Shown here: positions 59,880-64,000 of the stretch, one piece after another
How positions within the stretch are numbered: position 1 is the first letter of the stretch
How the letters are laid out: the number at the start of each line of letters is the position of its first letter
DNA from: Longimicrobium sp.
Lineage (GTDB): Bacteria > Gemmatimonadota > Gemmatimonadetes > Longimicrobiales > Longimicrobiaceae
Direction: 5' to 3'
Length of the DNA stretch: 64,000 bases
NCBI GenBank assembly: GCA_036389795.1
Contig: DASVWD010000264.1
Coordinates: forward strand, 1 to 64,000
Notes under the pieces: generated by a model
Told to the model about the DNA's origin: nothing
Seen by the model: the letters and a program-made list of their open reading frames with translations, nothing else
Database searches by the model: none
Position numbers and translations under genes: made by a program

Positions 59880-60191
59880 ACCTGACCCGAAACCAGGCCC
59901 CGGTGCGCGCCGCCGAACCTGGCGAGGACTCGAATCCCAAACGGTGTCAGCCCGAGGGCGCACGCACCGAAGCCGCGTCTGCACAGGAGCTTGTGCGCCC
60001 GAAGGATGACAGGCGTGACGATTCGGGTCGCAGACGATCTCCGACGACATCCTGGGCCGTAACGTGGACACAGTGCCTCTTGTGAATCGCGGGCGCGCGC
60101 GTATAAATTGGAAACTTACCTTCCAATATTGGGGTAGACTCCGCCCGGCGGTTCCAGGCGAACGCGTGCGATTTCCAGCGGGAGACTCGAG
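59880..60191. other. Intergenic region with promoter and operator-like palindrome
   Basis: 312 bp before the small unknown gene. It holds the promoter and the ATTGGAA/TTCCAAT palindrome listed separately. I see no gene here. Confidence 0.55.
60080..60127 (+). promoter_or_regulatory. Promoter with operator-like palindrome
   Basis: TTGTGA (60080-60085) is separated by 16 bp from TATAAA (60102-60107). The inverted repeat ATTGGAA-7-TTCCAAT (60107-60127) overlaps the start region of transcription. It lies 65 bp before the gene at 60192. Its regulator is unknown; the adjacent ROK protein is a candidate. Confidence 0.5.
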
Positions 60192-60458
60192 ATGGAGTGG
60201 ACGAACACCGAATCGGGGACCGGAGACGGACTGCTCGGCGCGACGTTCACCACGCCGAAGGACCTCCGGCACCTGGCCGAGCAGTGCCTGGGGCAGCTCT
60301 TCGTGCCCACCGAGGTGGTGCACGCCGGCGACCGCGCCGCCACGCTCGTGCTGCGCCCCGAGGGGATGGGCGAGATCCTGGTGCAGGCCGAGCGGGAGCG
60401 CCACTTCTCGCCCTACGTGAGCACCCGCGTCGAGCACGTCGGCCGGGCCGCCCGCTGA
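60192..60458 (+). CDS. Small protein of unknown function
   Basis: An 88-aa protein, soluble and without Cys clusters or membrane segments except one Cys. The pattern is LRHLAEQCLGQLFVPTEVVHAGDRAATLVLRPEGMGEILV, then VSTRVEHVG. I know no family. GGGAG lies about 7 nt before the ATG. It precedes the ROK regulator gene by 111 bp. Confidence 0.65.
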   Translation: MEWTNTESGTGDGLLGATFTTPKDLRHLAEQCLGQLFVPTEVVHAGDRAATLVLRPEGMGEILVQAERERHFSPYVSTRVEHVGRAAR

Positions 60459-60569
60459 GGCGGCGGGCCCGCCGCCGGCGGGCTCACCTTGCGTCGATCC
60501 CGCCCCTCCGCCCATCTTCCGCCGCGCCCAGCAGCCCGGGCCGATCCGTCTCCCCCTGCACCGGCATCC

Positions 60570-61784
60570 GTGCGCAAGATCGATCCGCGGAACTTCCAGC
60601 GTGCCACGCGCACGACCAGCAAGGAGATCAACCGCCAGATCGTCCTCAACCTGATCCGCGAGTACCAGCCGATCTCGCGGGCCGACCTGGCCCGCCGCAT
60701 GGAGGTGGCCCGGGCCATCGTGAGCCCGCTGGTCAACGAGCTGATCGAGTGCGGGCTGGTCTACGAGGGGGCGGCGGGGCAGTCGCGCCGCGGCCGCAAG
60801 CCCACCCTCCTGCACGTGCGCGCGCACGACCGGCTGGCGGCGGCGGCCGACGTGCGGCTCTCCGAGACGCACGTGATGCTCTGCGACTTCAGCGGGCGGC
60901 CGCTGGCGCTGGAGGTGTTCAGGACGCCGCTGGAGCCGGCGGAGCTGGTGGCGGAGCTGGGCGCGCGCGTGCGGCGGCTGCTGGACGCCAACGCGGCGGC
61001 CGGCGAGTGCCAGGGGATCGGACTGGTGGTGCCGGGGATGGTGGACCACCGCAGCGGCCGGCTGATGAACGCGCCCACCCTGGGCTGGCGCGACGTGGAC
61101 CTGCGCGAGCCCCTGGAAGCGGCCGCGGGGCTGCCGGTGCACATCGAGCGCGACGCGGTGGCCTGCGCCCACGCCCGCATGTGGCTGGGGCAGGACCCCG
61201 GCGAGGACAGCTTCGCCTACGTGACCTTCTCCGACGGCGTGGGCGCGGGGCTGGTGGTGGGCGGGCGGGTGGTGCGCGGGCACCGCGACGCCGCGGGCGA
61301 GTTCGGGCACATCCCGCTCACGCTCGACGGGCCGGCGTGCATGTGCGGCTCGCGCGGGTGCTGGGAGGCGTACACCTCCAACCCCGCCATCGTCGCCCGC
61401 TACCTGGGGCGCGAGCTGGCCACCCGCGACAGCTACCGCCAGGTGCGCGAGACGGGGCTCACCGTCTCGGACGTGGTCGCGCGGGCGCGCTCGGGCGACC
61501 CGGCGGCGCGCGGGGCGCTGCAGGAGAGCGCGCGCTGGATCGGGCTGGGGCTGGCGGCCATCGTCAACGCGCTGAACCCGGGGCGCATCATCGTGGGCGG
61601 CGAGGTGGCGGCGGCGTGGGACCTGGTGGGCCCGCCCGCCTTGGCGGCGATGGCCGAGCGCACGCTCACGCAGGGCACCGCCGCCACCCCCGTGGTCCCC
61701 GAGCCGGCCGACGAGCAGACGCGGCTGCGCGGGGCCGCCGCGCTGGTGGTGGCGCCCGTCTTCGCCGCGCCCACCATCGGCTGA
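60570..61784 (+). CDS. ROK-family transcriptional regulator (NagC/XylR-like)
   Basis: A 404-aa protein. An N-terminal winged HTH covers about 10-75 (NLIREYQPISRADLARRMEVARAIVSPLVNELIECGLV). The ROK domain (ADVRLSETHVMLCDFSG, GIGLVVPGMVDHRSG) follows, with AAGEFGHIPL and the zinc cluster CMCGSRGCWEAY, and NPGRIIVGGEVAAA near the end. GTG 60570 is chosen because it opens directly on the conserved HTH lead-in. It is likely a sugar-responsive repressor. No sugar kinase gene is adjacent; the trehalase at the window end may be a relative in function. Confidence 0.92.
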   Translation: MRKIDPRNFQRATRTTSKEINRQIVLNLIREYQPISRADLARRMEVARAIVSPLVNELIECGLVYEGAAGQSRRGRKPTLLHVRAHDRLAAAADVRLSETHVMLCDFSGRPLALEVFRTPLEPAELVAELGARVRRLLDANAAAGECQGIGLVVPGMVDHRSGRLMNAPTLGWRDVDLREPLEAAAGLPVHIERDAVACAHARMWLGQDPGEDSFAYVTFSDGVGAGLVVGGRVVRGHRDAAGEFGHIPLTLDGPACMCGSRGCWEAYTSNPAIVARYLGRELATRDSYRQVRETGLTVSDVVARARSGDPAARGALQESARWIGLGLAAIVNALNPGRIIVGGEVAAAWDLVGPPALAAMAERTLTQGTAATPVVPEPADEQTRLRGAAALVVAPVFAAPTIG

Positions 61785-61803
61785 AACGGCGAGAGAATTC
61801 AGG

Positions 61804-61868
61804 CTCACACAGAGGCGCAGAGACGCAGAGAAAAAGCAGTTCTCTGTGTCTCTGCGCCTCTGCGTGAG
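61804..61868. repeat. Long near-perfect palindrome, CACAGAG family
   Basis: 61804-61831 (CTCACACAGAGGCGCAGAGA and eight further bases) pairs with 61841-61868, 26 of 28 positions, around a short AAAAGCAG-type loop. It lies between convergent genes, so it may double as a bidirectional terminator. Confidence 0.88.
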
Positions 61869-61932
61869 ATTCAAGCTGTTTCTTCGGAAACCCAGAGCTG
61901 CAGGAGGAGCGTCGGCTCGCGGACCGGACCGG

Positions 61933-62730
61933 TCAGCGGCAGGGGACGACGACATCCACCTGGACGCCGGGGAGGAAGGGGAGCTGCACCCGCACCGCGG
62001 CGTCGCGCCAGGGCGGCGCGCCGGAGAGGAGCACGGTGCGGCTGCGCACCCGCAGCCGCCCGCCCCACCCCGCCACCAGCTCCCCCACGCGCCGCAGCCC
62101 CGTCCCCCGCCCTTCCCCGCGGACGGCGCCGTGCACCAGCCCCCGCAGGAGCGCCTCCGGCTCGTCCGGCAGCCCCAGCGACCCCGAGAACCCCACCCCG
62201 GCGTCGGCCACCGCGATGCGCAGCTCGCCCGGCGCCGTGCGCCAGGCGGCGGCCCACCCCAGGGCGCCGGAGTGCTCGACGGCGTTCCGGGCCAGCTCGG
62301 CCACCACCCACGCGAGCCGGCCGGCGTCCGCCCGCCTCCAGCCGAGCGCACCCAGCCGGTCGAGGAACGGCGCCGACTCCACCGCCTGGCGGAGGGTGTC
62401 CGCGCCGCCCGAGTCGGGCACCGGCAGCGGCGGGACCAGCGCGTCGGACGGCACCGGGAGGGCGGGCGCCTCCACGCCCAGGTAGCCGGCCAGGACGGCG
62501 AGCGTGAGCAGCGCGCCCGGGTCCGCCGCGCGCACGTGGCGCGCGTCGAGCCGCGGCGGCGCGGCGACGGGCGGGAGCCGCTCCAGCAGCTCCTCCACCG
62601 CGTCGGCGTGCAGGCGCAGCGGCAGCGCCACGGGCGGCGCTTCGGCCGCCGCGCTGGAGTACGGGCCCGCCTCCTCCTGGTCCACCAGACGCTCCGTCGT
62701 TCCCGTCCCTGCGTACGGCCAGCTTCGCAT
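61933..62730 (-). CDS. GHKL ATPase-domain protein (RsbW/anti-sigma-regulator-like)
   Basis: A 265-aa protein with no phosphoacceptor His. The N-terminal half is a helical/beta region (LPLRLHADAVEELLERLPPV, LLTLAVLAGYLG) of unassigned fold. The C-terminal half is a histidine-kinase-type ATPase: N box LAWVVAELARNAVEHSGALGW, G1 IAVADAGVGFSGS, G2 GEGRGTGLRRVGELVAGWGG. Such stand-alone ATPases act as anti-sigma or partner-switch kinases; the target is unknown. ATG at 62730 is used; TTG at 62772 would lengthen it by 14 residues. Confidence 0.8.
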   Translation of the reverse strand: MRSWPYAGTGTTERLVDQEEAGPYSSAAAEAPPVALPLRLHADAVEELLERLPPVAAPPRLDARHVRAADPGALLTLAVLAGYLGVEAPALPVPSDALVPPLPVPDSGGADTLRQAVESAPFLDRLGALGWRRADAGRLAWVVAELARNAVEHSGALGWAAAWRTAPGELRIAVADAGVGFSGSLGLPDEPEALLRGLVHGAVRGEGRGTGLRRVGELVAGWGGRLRVRSRTVLLSGAPPWRDAAVRVQLPFLPGVQVDVVVPCR

Positions 62731-62832
62731 GCTCCCTCGCTGCAACCTCGGACGTGGCGGAACCGCGCGCAACCCGCCGGGCCGCCGCGCCGCACTGGAG
62801 ACGATCTCCCGCGGTGCGGGTCACCCCCTGGC

Positions 62833-62860
62833 GTAAATTGGAACGATCATTTACAAATTG
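62833..62860. promoter_or_regulatory. Shared TAAATTGGAA element
   Basis: GTAAAT and ATTTAC (62833-62854) form an inverted repeat, followed by AAATTG. The string TAAATTGGAA also occurs at about 60104-60113 in front of the 60192 gene, hinting at common control of two unrecognised small proteins. It lies between the divergent GHKL ATPase gene and the gene at 62905. Confidence 0.4.
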
Positions 62861-62904
62861 AAAGGGGTGCGGGTTCCATCTGACTTCCCGAAGGCGAGGG
62901 CGAG

Positions 62905-63393
62905 ATGAGACGGCGCAGCGGCGCGTACCGGCCGGGTGAGCGATACGTCCTCCAGCACGTGGGAGGCGGCGAGCGGATCGCGCAGGTCGGCCGCGCGCCG
63001 GGGCCGTCGGGGCTCGCCCTGTTCCCGGCCGGGGCCGGGGAAGAGCGGGCGGAGCCCACGCTGGCGGGCGGCGAGTGGCTGGTGGAGCCGGGGGAGCGCC
63101 TGGTCCGCGACTGGGCGGGGCGCTACTGGAGCGTGACGGCGCGCGCCGCGGACGGCCGGGACGGCGACGGCCCGGGCCCGCGGCCGCCGGGCGGGTGCGA
63201 GGTGGTGTTCGCGCGCTTCACGCCCGCCGGCGAGGCCATGTCGTACCGCGTCGCGTCGGCGGTGTGGCCCGGCGAACTGGGCGACGCGGAGCTGGTGCGG
63301 ATGCTCCGGCGCGCCTGGGACTCGCTCGCCACCGACCGGGCCGAGCGGCTCCGGCGCCTGGGGGCGGGCATGCCCGAGGGGGTCGAGCTCTGA
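62905..63393 (+). CDS. Protein of unknown function
   Basis: A 162-aa soluble protein. The N-terminus is RSGAYRPGERYVLQHVGGGERIAQV, followed by GEWLVEPGERLVRDWAGRYWSVTAR and VVFARFTPAGEAMSYRVASAVWPGELGDAELVRMLRRAWDSL. Alternating hydrophobic residues suggest a beta-rich body with a C-terminal helix. I cannot assign a family. A purine-rich stretch precedes ATG 62905. It is divergent from the GHKL ATPase gene. Confidence 0.7.
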   Translation: MRRRSGAYRPGERYVLQHVGGGERIAQVGRAPGPSGLALFPAGAGEERAEPTLAGGEWLVEPGERLVRDWAGRYWSVTARAADGRDGDGPGPRPPGGCEVVFARFTPAGEAMSYRVASAVWPGELGDAELVRMLRRAWDSLATDRAERLRRLGAGMPEGVEL

Positions 63394-63459
63394 TCCCGGT
63401 TCCCTGCAGGATCACACCGGTTTCTGAATTCATACCGACAGGGCAGGGATCGAGCGTCC

Positions 63460-63515
63460 CACACAGAGCAGCAGGGTCAGCAGAGAACGACAGGTTCCTC
63501 TGCTGACCCTGCGTG
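63460..63515. repeat. Imperfect palindrome, CACAGAG family
   Basis: CAGCAGGGTCAGCAGAG pairs with CTCTGCTGACCCTGCGTG with two mismatches. The left arm begins CACACAGAG. It lies between convergent genes (unknown gene and trehalase). Confidence 0.75.
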
Positions 63516-63561
63516 CGATTTCTGGGGGTCGAGCAGGGCGCTTCTTCGGGAAACGACGTCG

Positions 63562-64000
63562 TCAGAACCGCCCCGCCGGCCGTCGCCTCTCGCGTCCGGC
63601 GTGCCGCGAAGGAACGGTGACGGACGGACCGGATGTCGAGGCGCGCATCGCCTCCTGCGCGAGGAGGGCGAGGGCGACGCCGTTGGTCCAGCCGAAGCCG
63701 TCCTGGGTGGGGTACTCGCCGCCGCCGGCGGGGCGGGCGGGGTCGACCACGTCGTACTTCTCCATCATCCGCCCCGTGGAGCGGTACGTCCGCCGGACGA
63801 GCGCCAGCCAGCGGCGGCGGGCCTCGTCGGCCAGGTCGCCGCGGCCGTAGCGGCGCGCGCCCTCGATGGCGAGCCACTGCAGCGGCGGCCACCCGTTCGG
63901 CGCGTCCCACTGCTGGCCCGAGGCGACGGGGGTGGTCACGAACCCGCCGGGGCGGAGGAAGTCGCGCTCTAGGCGGGTGGCCACCGCGCGCCCCTGCTCG
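63562..64000 (-). CDS. Trehalase (GH37), C-terminal part; cut by window end
   Basis: The visible 146 codons are the 3' end of a larger gene on the minus strand running past 64000. They contain the trehalase signature QWDAPNGWPPLQWLAIEGARRYG and the second signature region EKYDV...GGEYPTQDGFGWTNGV, which are typical of GH37 alpha,alpha-trehalases. The C-terminal tail is basic and short. The enzyme hydrolyses trehalose to glucose. The N-terminal domain and any signal peptide are outside the window, so its cellular location cannot be stated. Confidence 0.9.
   Translation of the reverse strand, partial: EQGRAVATRLERDFLRPGGFVTTPVASGQQWDAPNGWPPLQWLAIEGARRYGRGDLADEARRRWLALVRRTYRSTGRMMEKYDVVDPARPAGGGEYPTQDGFGWTNGVALALLAQEAMRASTSGPSVTVPSRHAGRERRRPAGRF

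Overview
The window is very GC-rich DNA whose genes start freely at GTG and TTG and are rich in Ala, Arg and Gly. Several gene families point to a Gemmatimonadota-like bacterium of the Longimicrobium type: an ADOP permease with its PadR regulator, a SusC/SusD pair with ECF sigma and FecR, a CHAT-TPR lipoprotein, many small lipoproteins, and dispersed palindromic repeats. This placement is inference from gene content and style; no rRNA or other phylogenetic marker is present. I found no tRNA, rRNA, CRISPR array, transposase or prophage.

Layout. 0.3-3.3 kb: PadR regulator and ADOP permease. 3.4-6.6 kb: small membrane protein, small lipoprotein and a fused membrane/spermidine-synthase-like protein carrying an 8-bp tandem repeat inside its reading frame. 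7.2-14.1 kb: a near-complete System I cytochrome c maturation locus (ccmF, G, H, a fused ccmA-ccmB, then ccmC, D, E), split by a reverse-strand TPR lipoprotein and closed by a strong terminator. 15.4-25.0 kb: an unusual cluster of a CHAT protease-like lipoprotein, an unrecognised 277-aa protein, a pseudo-HAD/M28 peptidase fusion, an anti-sigma-like protein, a sigma-70 factor and a two-segment membrane protein, followed by an M1 aminopeptidase. 27.3-38.3 kb: a carbohydrate-utilisation locus on the minus strand (ECF sigma, FecR, SusC, SusD, GH3 N-acetylhexosaminidase, sodium:solute symporter). 38.7-46.2 kb: galE, an FAD dehydrogenase, a two-TM protein resembling TRADD-N-associated membrane modules, tandem paralogous lipoproteins, two NTF2-like lipoproteins and a phosphotransferase. 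46.4-51.6 kb: signalling genes, comprising an RsbQ-like hydrolase coupled to a PAS histidine kinase, a TPR protein converging on a tiny lipoprotein with a repeated GSGY motif, and two overlapping DNA-binding-like genes. 51.8-59.8 kb: DUF2911 protein, L,D-transpeptidase-like protein, DHA2 MFS transporter, sensor kinase, membrane protein, glutathionyl-hydroquinone-reductase-like GST and a GNAT. 60-64 kb: ROK regulator, GHKL ATPase, two unknown small proteins and the 3' end of a trehalase.

The strongest candidates for something undescribed are the CHAT/M28/sigma cluster, the TPR plus GSGY mini-lipoprotein pair, and the TRADD-N-like membrane protein. Superimposed are several dispersed repeat families: 8-bp AGTRCGRR tandem arrays, long imperfect CACAGAG-type palindromes, a MITE-like element of about 110 bp, a 146-bp and a 63-bp dispersed repeat, and CCCTCCCCC hairpins. 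They sit mostly between genes and concentrate at 37.26-37.66 kb.
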